Source: Lanius collurio (Eukaryota > Chordata > Aves > Passeriformes > Laniidae). Taken from it: DNA of 64,000 nt. Shown here piece by piece: positions 12,301 to 23,828 of the stretch (positions within the stretch are counted from its first letter, which is position 1; every line of letters begins with the position of its first letter). The translations under genes and the position numbers were made by a program. Under the pieces are notes generated by a model that saw only the letters and a program-made list of their open reading frames with translations, was not told the DNA's origin and searched no databases. The stretch is taken from assembly GCA_020086605.1 (NCBI GenBank), contig JACBWW010000067.1, positions 2,330,961 through 2,394,960 on the forward strand. The letters run 5' to 3'.

Positions 12301-15300
12301 AATGGCAGCCAAGAGCCAACAGTCTCCTGTAAAAAGAAAAGGAAAACAAAATCCAAACCAGACAGCATTTATTATTCAAACTTTAGTTTTTGCACTGCAT
12401 CAGGATTGTGCATTATAACCAACAATCCCCTCGGCTGGGATAGGATGATCCCTCCCATCACACTTTATCTCTGAGACAGATGAAATATATAAACACAAAG
12501 CCCTCCAGGTGCAGGCAAGCGTTTCCTCAAGATCAAAGTCATAAAAAAAAAAAAAAAAACAAGGACAAAGCAAGCTTTTTCTGACCTACCACCACAGTTA
12601 TCATCCATTCTGGCACAATTCGAAAGAAAACTTAACATTCAATTGAATGCCTACATGTTAGGAAGTAGCATAGGGAAAAGGCAAAGAGCCTGTGGGTACA
12701 CGCAGGTACTTAGAGGTGCAATTTCTCCTCAAAGGGACAGTGTTTTCTCAGGCATAGGCTGCATTCCTTCCCCTCTCCATGTTTAATAAACATGTTGCCT
12801 TGCTATCCAGAGACCTGTCCTGCAGGCAAGCTCCCTTTAACTCTCTTGCCAGCCTCGCTCCAAACAGGGGCTCCCTTCACCTTGCACACCTCTGCAGACC
12901 CTTGCTCGAGGCCTCTCTGTTTACTCCCATGTCTCGTCTCCAGCACACTCACCAGAGAGCCAGGAAAGGCCTGAAAGCAGGCAGTGTTTCCCAGTCCCAC
13001 ACACCTCTTCATCCTGCCTGGGATGGAGCCAACACACACCAGACCTGCACACCACAGCCCCAGGGCACAGACTGCCTGGACAGTGTTTTTCCACACCATT
13101 TCCTGCCACGCAGAGGGAGGAAGAGACCTCAGCTCTATAAACATGACACCTCTACTTTCTGTAATTATTTTCAGAGCCCAGTTTTACTTTACCAGAGCAG
13201 GCACCTTTCTGCTCAGCCCATCAGAGAGGCGGGCGGAGATTTACAGGCCCAGAGGATTCCCTGACTGCCACAGCCTGACACAAAACTCTTTGTTACCACT
13301 ACCAGATCTGCTGTTCCTTTGCTGTGTGAACAGATGGCAGCTGGTATTACACATGAGATCCCACAAAAGAGTCCTGCAGGATCGCAGGTTCCATGTGAGA
13401 ACCTGTCACAGCTGTCAGCAAGCCAGAGGCCAGCAAAGCAGCAGTCCCTGCACAGCCACCTCTCTCCCATGGGAAAAGGTTCAAAAGCTTTTGGGTGAGA
13501 AGCTGGAATCCCAATGGGAGAAAGTCTCAGGGTGAGTTAACTCTAAAGCAGCCCTGGAGGTCCACCCTCAGGCCCAAATCCACGACTGCTCAGACAGCAC
13601 CAGCAGGAACATGGGCAGTCTGTAGCTCCCTCCAGGCTGCCCTTGCTTTGCACAGCTGACCCCAGCAGCAGCTCTGTGAAATACATCTGTCCCACACATC
13701 TTTTCACATCTCAGGAAAGGTGGAAGAGGTGAAATTGCAGAATAATTTTAAAACCTGAGGTGCTTTTACAGCTTTACAACCTGGAGGGGGAGAACTGAAC
13801 GTAAAACTTTTCCTTCAGCCCTGCCCTTGGCTGCTTGTACTGTAATGGAAAAAATCAGCTTCTCAGAGAAGTTTTTAAGCAGGAAAGTCACCTTGCTATT
13901 CTCCTGTGACAGACATGAAGCAGTGATGAACTTCCCCTTCCCACTCTGTGACAGCACACCCATCTCACCCTGCAAAGCAGTGACTCCTCTCACAGCCTCC
14001 TTCAAGGAGCTGAGACCTTCTTCCCTGGGATCTGCATGCAGAGCTACCACCATGCTCTGCAAAGGTGCTTGCTGGGAAAGAGAGGGCCAGAAGGAAAGAG
14101 TCTGGCTCAGAGGGCAGCTGCCATGCCATTCTTCCCAAGAAATATTAGCATTTCTATTCCACACCCAGGACAGGGGCTGGGCAGGCAAAGAGCAGTGCAG
14201 GAAGAACAAATGAACAACTCAACACAGCCACAGCAGCTCAGGAAGCCTTGGTCAAGTAGGTGATCAGGCCTCCAGATGATGAGCACACAATTTAATGCTG
14301 CAGAACATCCTTGAGTCATGTTTCCCCTGAGGTAAGAAGCATGGAAATTCAAGGAGAAACTCCCCTCAGAGGACCTCCACACCCACAAGCAGAATTTAGA
14401 AAGAATTTCCTTTACTTTCTAGCTGTCCCAATCAAGGCAGACTGAAATTGCAGCCTGTTGTAAAATCTCTCAGTTGAACTTTATATTGGTTGCTAACAAG
14501 AATTCGGACTCAAAACACAAATCTTAACTCTGACAACTCTGGGCAGGGTCTTGAGGTTTAAAGGCAGCTGAAGCATATATGGAAGACATCCTTTGGTTTC
14601 CACACTTAGAAGCGTGCAACAACCAGGATGTCACCTCTACCTTTGTGAACAGCCATCACTAAAAATACACCTGATAATTCACACCCGGGGTGAGAACAGA
14701 TCTCATGATTACACCTGGAGTTTTAGCCTGCACTAAGTAAGCCTGAGCAGGGTCTTAACTAGATAGTCTGAACTTCCAGAACCAGTACTTTTGTGAGGTT
14801 CTTGACAGTGATTTTCCTTTGATAGGGAAGGAAAGTCCAAAGGGAGGCTGACAGACAGGTTGCTTAGAATCTGAAAGGAGTGTTACCAAGGCTACATTAA
14901 TCACAAATAATTTTTGTAAATGAACAGTAGGTAGAACAAGGTTATCAGAAAGGGAATATTATCAGGCTGTGAGTTTATCTATAACACAAGAAATGCTATT
15001 TTTTTGTCCTGCCATGCTTACTTCTCGCTGCTCTTAATGTTTTACTTCTTATTTCCACACATCTATCTCTGCATTTACCTAATCTCCAGCTGTAACAAGA
15101 ATGTTAGAAAAAAAAAAGTAATTGCAAGGCAAACATAAACAGCCTTAAGGTCTTAAAATTAGCCATTCTGGAAAGAAAAGACAAAACACACCCAACAAAT
15201 GCCTGAAGGGCTGTAAGCAAAAGGTAGCTCCTTTGGTCGCTGCACAGCTCATGTAAGAGTATGGGGTAAAAGGAAAAATGTATATTCTGCCAACCACAGA

Positions 15301-18300
15301 CACATCATTATTTTAAAACAATCTTAGATTAACAACTACTGAATGTATTTATATTAATACCATGGCACTCCAGGAAGTTTTCTGGTTAGAAACATGAGGC
15401 TGTGGCAACCCACTGACAGCAGAGTGGCTGACAGCATGACAACACCATGGGTCTGATTTTCTAAATTCAACCTATTCAATTATCTATTATTTCACACATT
15501 TTTTATGTAAGGAGGAGACACCTGCATCCGAACAGCAGCTGGGAGATCCTGTGCTGTTTATACCCCAGTGTTGTGATACCATGGTGACATACACTCCAAA
15601 AAAAAAAAGGTGGTTAAGGGTGAACCAGCCTTCTCTGGCTTTGGATCCTCCCCTCAGCTGTAATGAGTCACCACATCCCATGTGCTGCCACTTGGAGCCA
15701 AATACCATCACTGACTTTGCAGGTCTGATACTACAAAACTAACTCCAAATATTCGCCTCTAAAAATTTCTCCTAAGGAAAAAAAACCAACAAAAACAACC
15801 AACCAAAACAAAGTAAAACCCTCACAAGGCCAGAATAAAGGATAATCCAAATCCCAAGGGGCAGAACCTGGGTGTCTGGAGAATGTAGTGAACTGCCAAG
15901 GGAACAACCTCTTCTGCACTGATGATCAGCTACGCCTTATAAGCATCACAGTTTCTAATAGTCCAGGTCAAAAGCAATGAAACAAATTTATACACCTGGC
16001 CAAAGACTTCTGAACTAAAAGAAATTCTGCTCATTAGCTGAGCTGTTTGGTTACACATTCCCTGCAGAGAAGCTGCCATGCAGATGTGATGGGTCCATGT
16101 GCTCTGGATGCCTTACTGGTCCCTGCAGTACTCCCACAAGTTCTGGAGGGCTCAGCAACAGCAATGAAATTACCCATGGGCAAAGGTCTGTTGCTTTTTG
16201 ATCAAGCCTTTTGGGGGATAAATAAGACTACAAAAGCTTCCTATAGAAAAAAAGCAGCATAATAAAAAGTACATATTTCTAAAAGCACCTGACATCTTCC
16301 TGTGCAACCTTCTCTGTAACATCCTAAAATGTGATGGAACATGAACATTCAAAGTAAATACGAAGTTCAAGTAAATGGAAGCTTAAGAAAATTTATCAAT
16401 ACAAATGCTAGCATCAGATAAGGCAGTGGCAGAAAGAAAAAAAAAGAAAGCATTTGCACAGTGCATCTGCCAGCCTCATTGTGTGAAAGAGCAGAGATTC
16501 CATACAGGCTCTTAGGAACTCAGTGGCTATACAGATGTAAGATCAAAATCATCTAATTTTTAATCAACAACTGTCACACAATACCAAAATCCTGCTCAGA
16601 TTCACGAGAAGACAGCCAGGAGAGTCACCACAGTACTTAGTGACAGTGAAAAAGGTGATACAAACAAGAACACTGACTACCTCTGATCCAAATATGGTCA
16701 GGAGGTACAACAATACCAGCTGTGAGTCACTTTATGTCCTCCATACAACTCCATGACAACATCTGACTGGTCCAAAGACCACTAGGGCAGTAAGTGCTTT
16801 TATCAGTTTAAAACAGAGTTTGGCATTAGCAACAGCAATTTCACAACTTGAAAATGAAGTTTCAAATATTTCATTCCCATGCTCTTGCTGCCACAGCATC
16901 TGGATATAAAAGCTGGAAGCCTGCAGAAGGCAGAAAGCAACTAAGTAACTCCAGAAACCAGCATCTCTACAGAAATACCAGATGTTGAAATGGCATTAAA
17001 CTTTAATTTCAATTTGAAGAACTTCTTACCGTAAAGTTTCACAATAAAAAGAGATAACAGATGTCTGGCACGTGTGTTTAAGCACCAGGACAGGCTTCAT
17101 GCCAAAACAGTCATGGTGGGAGACACGATATTGGGTGGAGAGAGCACAGGAAGGAAGCTGGTGACATGGCAACAACCCAAGGCACAACAGAGCCTAACTC
17201 CCACCACTGATGATACTGGGGCATGAGGAGAACCAAGTTCATAATCTAAGCATTTTTACTGTCAGGTATTTTTACACAAATGGATGACAAATCTGGTTGT
17301 CAAAGCACTAACCTAAAAAACTTCTGAATGAAAACATAAGCACAAAATATAAGCTTCCCTGCCTGTTACATTTTTGGACATGAACACACAAATAACAGCA
17401 GTGGGACTAGAAACAAAGAAGTTGCAATGTGGTGAATATTTGAAAGCAAACAAACAGAACTTGGTTCCTTTGCCAACACCATTGCTTCAGCACAACACAA
17501 CTCGTATTAGTCATGTCTCCTACATGAGAGCTTTCCCTCAACCATGCTATCAGTCTAATCTAAAACCCTCTCACTACAGCTATGGAAAAAACAGGAGCCT
17601 GCTGCTTTCACTTCACTTTATTTCTTCTCCTTGTATCTCTGCAGACACCCTCCACCTAAAAACCCCTTCTGACAGGCAAGGCAGGAGAGAGGCTCCCAGG
17701 CTAGGATAGCTGTGCACTCACAGCCAGGCCAATCCCTTTGTTCCCCACTGTCCCCTGGCACTTCCCTGCAGCTCCCAGAGCTCCCCCCGGAGAGCCTCAC
17801 AATGAGGCTGCCATTGCACAAACTGAGCAGAAGCCATGGCAAAAGCACAGGGCTCACAGGCTGGCCCATCCCTCCTGAAACACTCCAGTTTTATCTTCCT
17901 TGAGAGCTGGTGACCAGCTGGAAGTCCCCCACACAACTTGTTTTCTCTCTACAGCATCTTTCCAAGTTTCAGGAGGTTCCTCCTGCTCAGCAGCACTCTC
18001 TCCCTCTGGGGAAAGAGAAGCCCTGCTATGTACACAACTGCTCTTCCAAGCAGACTGTTAAAGGCAGAAATGAGTCAGGCACATGGATGTGAACATGAAA
18101 GGAACTGGCCATGATCAGAAAAGCCATCAGGTAATCACTGTGTGTCACCCCTGCGTGGTGCACGCAGAAAGGCTGTGCTCAGTGGCCCAACTCACACAAT
18201 CCCCACCCTTGCAGAATGCCAAGGCAAGGTGAGGAAGGTCTGATTTGATGTGACTAGAGGTGGTAGAATGAAAAGGGAAGTATTTATAGAGTGAGTTGCA

Positions 18301-19454
18301 GCCATATATAAACCATGGTGTCCTGCGGCAGCACCTGCATGGAAAACTCAGCTTCCTGCCCCCACCTTACCTAAGGCCCCCTGGCAGATGTCCGTGCGAG
18401 TGGCTCCGCCGGCTATGAACTGGGGGCTGGAACACAGCTCCTGGGAACAAAACAAGCCTTGCATTACACGTAGCTGCAGGCAGGGCAGGGAACAAGGCCC
18501 CACTTGCAGCCAGCTAACCAAACCATCGACCACAGCAGATGAACACCACAGAGATGGAGCAGGCCAGGAACGCGTGTGGGCACCAGACACACCAAGCACA
18601 GCGAGAGCGGGAGATGGTGACCAAAGCTCGTGTGCAGCCATGTCACCTCACAGGATGTGCCAGGAGGTGCTCTGCTTTTTCACACACGTGCACACACCGC
18701 TCTGCCATTACCTCCCCACCACTGATTACGTCAAGGTCTTGCAGAAGCGCCTGGAGGCACCCCGGAGTCCACCCGACCCCACGGCTCCCACGGCTAGCAG
18801 GGCTGCTTCGGGAATAAACTGCACGGCAGTAAACTCATGGCTCTGCTGAGGGAAAGAGTTATCGGAAGAGACAGCCCCAAGCGCTACCCAAAGAGATTGG
18901 TCCACACGGAGAGTTCTGGATGGACAAGAAAAGGGCTTTTCTGCTTTGCTCGTTTTCCAGGCAGAGCAGTCACGCTGCCAACCTGTCCCCGGAGCAGAGG
19001 GGAGCCTCCGGTGCTCTGAGCATCCGCAGCTGCGAGAAGCGGGCGCACGGCGATTCTGCAGCCCGGGTAGGGCTCGCACCGCGCTCGGCAGCCGCGCCCC
19101 GACCCGCCGCCCCCGCACGATTCAATCCACCCAAATTTACGGCGTGGGGGAAGGAGAACAGCCGGGTGGCACGGCGGAACGATGCCACCGAGCATCCCCC
19201 CTGCCCCGCCGCCCTACCGTGGGTCTGCGCCAGACGACGCCCTGCGTCTTGTGCGAGCGCGGCCCCAGCTCCCGGTAGCCGAGGGCGGCGGGGCCGGCGG
19301 GGAAGGAGGGGTCCTGGAAGAGCCGCCCCTCCTGCAGGCATTCCTGGCGCAGCGCCCCGAAGTGCTGCCCCAGGTAGGGCACAGCGCGGTCGTGCCGCCC
19401 CGCGCCCGCCGCCGCCGCCCGCTCCTTCGCCAGCACCGCCGCCATCCCCGCCAT
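242..19454 (-). CDS. CAPN2: CAPN2, m-calpain large (catalytic) subunit, exons 1-16, 3' end outside window
   Basis: Calpain-2 is a cytosolic Ca2+-activated cysteine protease that pairs with the small subunit CAPNS1 and makes limited cuts in cytoskeletal and signalling proteins. Sixteen exons on the minus strand join in frame into 585 codons: N-terminal helix (1-20), protease core PC1/PC2 (about 20-355, with Cys105, His262, Asn286), C2-like domain with an acidic loop (about 360-510), linker, and the first part of the penta-EF-hand domain (from about 523). The protein starts [12 protein letters not shown], close to mammalian CAPN2, and exon sizes (237, 70, 119, 134, 169, 84, 86, 75, 161, 170, 12, 212, 37, 66, 58, 65) fit the family. 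Exons 17-21 would lie beyond position 1. Introns hold nothing recognised except a CR1 tail in intron 11 and a poly(A) run in intron 2. Intron 10 has a GC donor and intron 16 a U12-type donor. CAPN2 rather than CAPN1 or CAPN11 follows from sequence and from CAPN8 next door. Confidence 0.96.
1274..1331 (-). CDS. CAPN2: CAPN2 exon 15
   Basis: 58 bp, residues 545-564, reading [19 protein letters not shown]. This is EF-hand 1 of the penta-EF-hand domain and is nearly identical to the mammalian segment. Acceptor ccacag, donor gtaagt. Confidence 0.95.
1841..1906 (-). CDS. CAPN2: CAPN2 exon 14
   Basis: 66 bp, residues 523-544, an acidic start (TEISEDDIE) followed by the first helix of the penta-EF-hand domain ([11 protein letters not shown]). 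Acceptor ttttag, donor gtgagt. Confidence 0.95.
2537..2573 (-). CDS. CAPN2: CAPN2 exon 13
   Basis: 37 bp, residues 510-522 ([13 protein letters not shown]), the acidic linker between the C2-like and penta-EF-hand domains. Too short to appear as an open frame. It was found by its expected size and its similarity to the mammalian linker VDDEIEANLEE. Acceptor ttctag, donor gtatat. Confidence 0.92.
3339..3550 (-). CDS. CAPN2: CAPN2 exon 12
   Basis: 212 bp, residues 440-510, the second half of the C2-like domain. It contains the family signature [20 protein letters not shown]. Acceptor cctaag, donor gtaggt. Same length as CAPN8 exon 12. Confidence 0.95.
4020..4113 (+). mobile_element. CR1 LINE 3'-end fragment
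   Basis: Shows the stereotyped avian CR1 tail: ggtgtccctgcccatggca, then gttggaactggatg, ttaaggtcccttccaaccc, and a final degenerate ATTCTATGAT-type repeat (tccatgattttgtgat). It is 5'-truncated, as CR1 copies usually are, and lies in CAPN2 intron 11 antisense to the gene. The 5' limit is uncertain. Confidence 0.85.
5058..5069 (-). CDS. CAPN2: CAPN2 exon 11 (12-nt microexon)
   Basis: Four codons reading VPPE, residues 436-439, between acceptor cttgcag and donor gtatgtg. Mammalian CAPN2 has VPEE here and CAPN8 of this window has IPQE in an exon of identical size. The reading frame requires it or a skip of exactly four residues. Confidence 0.92.
5642..5811 (-). CDS. CAPN2: CAPN2 exon 10
   Basis: 170 bp, residues 379-435, first part of the C2-like domain. 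It carries the acidic loop [12 protein letters not shown], thought in this family to take part in electrostatic Ca2+/lipid switching, and the basic stretch [12 protein letters not shown]. The acceptor is a normal AG. The donor is GC (gag|gcaagg). Confidence 0.93.
6129..6289 (-). CDS. CAPN2: CAPN2 exon 9
   Basis: 161 bp, residues 325-379, end of the protease core and start of the C2-like domain. Contains [20 protein letters not shown] and [16 protein letters not shown], both family signatures. Acceptor ccacag, donor gtaaga. Confidence 0.95.
6512..6586 (-). CDS. CAPN2: CAPN2 exon 8
   Basis: 75 bp, residues 300-325, reading [20 protein letters not shown], part of protease core 2. Acceptor ttccag, donor gtaagt. 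Confidence 0.94.
7224..7309 (-). CDS. CAPN2: CAPN2 exon 7 (catalytic Asn)
   Basis: 86 bp, residues 272-300. The motif [13 protein letters not shown] supplies catalytic Asn286. Acceptor cattag, donor gtgagt. Confidence 0.95.
8747..8830 (-). CDS. CAPN2: CAPN2 exon 6 (catalytic His)
   Basis: 84 bp, residues 244-271. The motif [14 protein letters not shown] supplies catalytic His262. Acceptor ctccag, donor gtacgt. Confidence 0.95.
10724..10892 (-). CDS. CAPN2: CAPN2 exon 5
   Basis: 169 bp, residues 187-243, protease core. Contains [15 protein letters not shown] and [10 protein letters not shown]. By hand alignment it is only about 69% identical in DNA to CAPN8 exon 5, a useful contrast with exon 4. 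Acceptor atgcag, donor gtgagt. Confidence 0.95.
11723..11856 (-). CDS. CAPN2: CAPN2 exon 4
   Basis: 134 bp, residues 143-187, protease core 1. Contains [20 protein letters not shown] and [12 protein letters not shown]. 43 of 44 complete codons end in G or C, unlike neighbouring exons. The sequence differs from CAPN8 exon 4 at only 7 of 134 positions. Acceptor ccctcag, donor gtgagt. Confidence 0.96.
12208..12326 (-). CDS. CAPN2: CAPN2 exon 3 (catalytic Cys)
   Basis: 119 bp, residues 103-142. Begins [20 protein letters not shown], with nucleophile Cys105 and Trp106, and ends YAGIFHFQ. It has no start codon and was located by motif. Acceptor ttacag, donor gtgtgt. About 79% DNA identity to CAPN8 exon 3. 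Confidence 0.95.
12327..18370 (-). other. CAPN2 intron 2
   Basis: About 6.0 kb, the longest CAPN2 intron. It contains a 17-nt A run at 12543-12559 and AT-rich unique sequence. I see no coding exon, RNA gene or clear transposable element. Confidence 0.8.
18371..18440 (-). CDS. CAPN2: CAPN2 exon 2
   Basis: 70 bp, residues 80-103, reading [20 protein letters not shown] then GALG, leading into the catalytic Cys exon. Acceptor tcccag, donor gtaagg. Confidence 0.95.
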
Positions 19455-19600
19455 CGCCGCCACCGCCCCGCCCCGGCACAGAACATCCCGGCACGGCACA
19501 TCCCGGCCCCGCCTGTCATCCCTCCCCTCCACCGGGTGCCACGCCACTGCTCAGCCCCGCCGCGCCCCGCGCTTGGCTCGAGTCGCTCTGTCCCGGCAGT
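19000..19600. promoter_or_regulatory. CAPN2: CpG island promoter of CAPN2
   Basis: Dense CG dinucleotides and high GC over about 0.6 kb spanning exon 1 and the 5' flank, in sharp contrast to the AT-rich surroundings. GC-box (Sp1-type) sequences lie just upstream of the start codon on the gene strand, for example the reverse complements of 19463-19474 and 19505-19515. I see no TATA box. This fits the broad, housekeeping-like expression known for CAPN2. The exact transcription start cannot be read from sequence. Confidence 0.85.
19218..19454 (-). CDS. CAPN2: CAPN2 exon 1 with start codon
   Basis: 237 bp, residues 1-79. The ATG at 19454-19452 lies in a good Kozak context (gcggcgATGG) and gives the expected [12 protein letters not shown] start. 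The Ala9-Lys10 bond, described as an autolysis point in mammalian m-calpain, is preserved. The exon ends RRPT before donor gtaggg. It is rich in Ala, Gly and Arg, as expected inside a CpG island. A second in-frame ATG at codon 4 is possible but less likely. Confidence 0.95.
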
Positions 19601-22600
19601 GGCGGATGGAGCAACTTCACCTCCCGCGGTCTCCAGCTCGTTGCTCCATGGCGAGGCATCTCTGCCTCACTGGGCGCCTCATCAGCTTCACACCTGCGCT
19701 GTCCCTGGCTCCCGTATTGCCACATGTACATCAGTTAAAAAAAGTTGATATTTCCCGTGTGAATACCAAAATCATCCATATAAATTCTCTAAGTTTAGAC
19801 AAAGGGGAAAATACAATATGGCTCAAATCTCACTATGGTACATCTGTACCCTCTGTTGTCACCTTGTTACATCTTCGAACATCGCAGGTAACAGATCGCT
19901 TACAGCTTGATTTGCTGGTGGTAACCACAGCACGTGTTTTGTCACTGCTGGCCTGGACCCACCTACACCCCCCGCACAGCCCAAACCACAAACAATGAGT
20001 TCCCCCCGAGGTTCCCCGAAACACGCACACATGGTGTGGGGGGAAACAGCGTCTCTGTTTTGGCAGTGAGTTGCTGCCAAGAATGGCTGAAATGCTGCTG
20101 CTGGCACCTGCGTAGAACAGCAATCCTCCAAGAGAGAATTCAAACCATTTGTTTCATATTTTAGGTTTGACTCAGGATGTGCTGGTGCCAGACAGTGTTC
20201 CCTGGGGCAGCTCACAGAGGCTTTCATGCTGCACCCACTGCCCACAGTGGCTGCCCAGCTGCCTTGGAAGGACAGACACCTCTTTTTGCACGTTGTTTTC
20301 CAAGTCTTGGATGCATGAAACAGTGGTTTGGAGCCATCATATCTGGCTAAAATGAACATTATTGTTTGACAAATGCTTAAAGAATCATAAATTAGCAGTG
20401 GCATCATTTGCTGAGATGTCATGGGAAGTTTTCCTTCACTGCTGGTACATGGAGCTCCAAACCATTGTATAACATTGTCCATTTGGTCAGTAGTTTTTCC
20501 CTTCTATCATTTATGATTCCTCTTCCTAAGCTCACCACAGATCCTTGCTTGTACAGTTCATGAGAGGCCATTACCAGTAAACAGGAAAAAAAGCTAAGCA
20601 TTGCCCACTCAATTCCCAGTGTAGCAGAGAAGGCCCCCAAAATCTTTTTGAAGTTAGATATGAATGGTCTGAGCAGCACCAGCCTGTCTGTGTGGATCAT
20701 GACCATGCAAGGAAACAGCACTGATACCACCTGGTTGTCCAAACCTGGCAAGGCACGGTCCAACTTTGCTGTGCTTTGAAGATGCCTCCTTGTTCTCTGT
20801 GGGTCAGAAGGGCTCTCTTTATTAAGGGAATGATGGTATTTTTAGCAGCACGTGGGAAATCAATCACACACGGAGAGCTGCAAGCAAATCCAGTAATGTT
20901 ACATGCTTCAAGCTGTGTGCACTCAACTGAGGGTGTGCCTTTAGCCAAGGTCTCCAGCATGGCTGTGCTGAAGCTCGAGCAGGACACAGAGTGGCACTGG
21001 AGGATGGTTTTGCTCAGCTGTTTAGATTTGCTAAGCACTGCTGAGTTATCTCACAGGCAAGGCCATCTCCTGGACCAGAAGACAACAGCAGCTCACCACC
21101 GGGGAGTTTAACTCCCAGTGGGTTATGTTACATCCTAACGTGACGGATCCGGGAGCTGCAGAGCTGCTCAAAAAGTGTTTCTTTGGCTCCACGCAGTGGT
21201 TCGAATCTATACAGCTACCACAGGTCAGACTTCCTGGTTTTACAAGAGTCAGGGTAAAAGGAAACCAGAGTCATCTCAAAGCAATGGTTTTCACTGGCCC
21301 ACAAAACCAGTTTTGGTTTGTGAACTCCTCTACTCTCGCTATTTTCTCGCTGCAGGTGCAGAAGTTTAGGCTGGGTTGAAAATCTGCCATATAATTACTT
21401 TGCTTTTCTTAGCCATCTCCCCTGTGCCCCATAGATGATGCTCACAGACTACTCTGGGGTCTGCTTGCAGCTGACAGCCTCTGCTGGACAATGACCAAGA
21501 CCAAGTGTGTGCAAGAATCTTATATGGCTGATCTGCTCAGTCAGAGCTACCAGAGTTTATTCTTAGAGTCTCTGGCACAGGGAGGATTGAGACTGAGCCA
21601 AATAGAAAAGGAGAGGAACAGAAGGGAGCAAAGCCAGACAGAAATTGAACCAGCAAGGATTCAATTAAGCAGTGGGAGAGGTACCTGTGGCAAGGCATAG
21701 TAGAGGCATATTTGCCACCCAGGCTTATTAGACTGGTCCCAAACTTATAGGGACCATACTGTTCCATGTGGTTTAATGACAGACAAGGATATATTGGTGT
21801 AATACAGAATTTATCTTATTATATGGGAAGTTGGCTGTCCCAGCAGCCATCTGAACAGCCAGGTAAGTTGACAAGTCAACTACTTCCACTTCCAGCCCAG
21901 CAGTAGATGTGGATGGGAGTCTACAGTTAGAGGGAAGGAAGTAATTTTCAGCATTACCTGAGGCAGTTCCTTCATTTTCTACATATTTACACAATATGCC
22001 CCTTTTCTTTAAAGAGAGAGGTGATTTCCCTTTGACTGTGAGACCAGTGTAATGCTCTTAGGTAAAAGCAGCAGTCCCATGAATAGTTACCCACTTATCT
22101 CTCCCTAAAACCAGTAAATTTAAAAAGGAAAAATAAATCTGACTTCTTCTTAATCTCCCTGCACACCTGCAGCTCTTCAAAGACGTCACCAACTCTCTCA
22201 TTTTGCAAGTCAGTGGTTTCAGCTGTTACTGCAGGAGCTCTTTCTGGTTCCTGATGAGGAGCATCCAGCTGCCATTCACAGCATGGAGTTTCTGGCAGGA
22301 TGGGCTTGTCCTTTGCTCACACAGCAATCGTGAGTAACTCGGAGCTGTTCAGCCTTGCACCATCCCTCCTCCCCCTTGCTCCTCTGCCCTTTCACTATAC
22401 ATGGATACTGGGAACTAATGGCCAACAGCTCAGGAAGGGAGGAATGGGTTCATGTACCTGCTGGGCTCCTGTTCTTCTTCCTAGGCACTGCCCTGTCCTC
22501 ACTAGGATGAGGGTGGTTTCCCAGAGGAAGAGGCTTGCAGTAGCAGTAGTGATGTTTCATGAGGAAGGGAATTGCTTTCCTGTCTGAGGCTGGGATCTGG

Positions 22601-23828
22601 AAAGGTACTGAGCTTTCCCCAAAATCACAAGGTGAGGTGTCAGAAAGATGTGGATCATCCTGCAAAACCCAGCCATCATTCCCAGCTTCTTTCCCATAGT
22701 GCTGAGCTATCATTCTGGATCACCCCAACTTGTGTTGTGGAGCTTCACACCTGGGGTGCAGACATTACCTCTGCAGGATATCATCTTCCTCCTCCTCAGG
22801 CACCAACAAATTTTATGGCTTTTAAAAAATAAACAAGCAGGGCCCGAGCTAATTTCAGATGTGTTTCCCTATAGGGAACCTACCAGGCTGCAGCAGCCCT
22901 TCCCTCCCCAAACACTCAGAAAAATTTTTGCAACCTCTAAAACAATAATCCTAGAGACAAACATTTAGGAACTTTCATAGCTCCCAATAGTCTTCCTATT
23001 GATAGTAACTCCATTTTCACAGCAACAGGGTGGGTAAGAGCCTATACCTGTAGAATAGGAGAAGGCAAGCTCTCAGAATCAAACAGATCTGTTTTCATGC
23101 TGCAGGGTCTACAGTACAGCGAAGCAGATGTAATCCTCATTAGCCAAGTGCTGCAGTACAGGAGAACCCTCTCATTTCTCTCTAATGTACTATATCAGAA
23201 ATGTATCTGGAACTGCTGGGTAATTGGCAGTTATTTTCTGCTAAAGATTTCCCCATATACAGAACAGTCCTGACTGCATGGAATTTTCAATCTCTTTTTG
23301 AAACCCAGGTAATGTATTTTCCACGTATAATTGGTTCTTCCCTATTCCCCTCATACTCTTGCTGTCATCAAGAAAGGGGGAGAGGGAAAGGAAAGCAGGA
23401 AAAGTTAGGCAAAAATATGCAAATCCCAAAGCAACAAAAGCCAGAATAATTGTTATAACTATTAACCCTATGACTTAATGCCACTTCAGCAGCAGTTTTT
23501 GTGTCATGGGGAATCAGAAAACTTTTCCTCCTGTAATACAGCTATCAGCTGCTGCTGCAGTTGACTATACAATCATCATCATCTCATCTTCTTTATATCC
23601 TCTAGATGGTGCTTGTGTATCACTTTCTACACAAAATATATCATGCTGTTGCTAATCAAGCTTGGAAAATGGATTGGAAGTGCTGTGCTACAGATCACTA
23701 CACTCAAATAGCTGTGGTGGACACGCTGGGTGGTAACCTGGTCCAAACCTCCCCCAGAGAAAAGGGCTTTCCTCAGCCTCTTTCCAAATGTGGAATCTGA
23801 AATTTATTATTAAAATCTGATTGTATTT
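19601..23828. other. Intergenic spacer between the two calpain genes, CAPN2 side
   Basis: About 4.2 kb with no open frame resembling a protein family, no RNA gene and no recognisable repeat. It may hold untranslated first exons or enhancers of either gene, but I see no specific signal. Confidence 0.6.

Noticed and set aside
13766..14209. 147-codon minus-strand open frame in CAPN2 intron 2
   Set aside because: Sequence unlike any calpain exon or known family, and lacking flanking splice logic. Chance open frame.
19455..19547. In-frame upstream ATG for CAPN2 (31 extra codons)
   Set aside because: The MAGMAA start matches mammalian CAPN2 and has the better Kozak context.
18920..19738. Long 272-codon plus-strand open frame rich in Ala, Pro and Arg over the CpG island
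   Set aside because: It is antisense to CAPN2 exon 1 and owes its length to the lack of stop codons in GC-rich DNA. No family resemblance.
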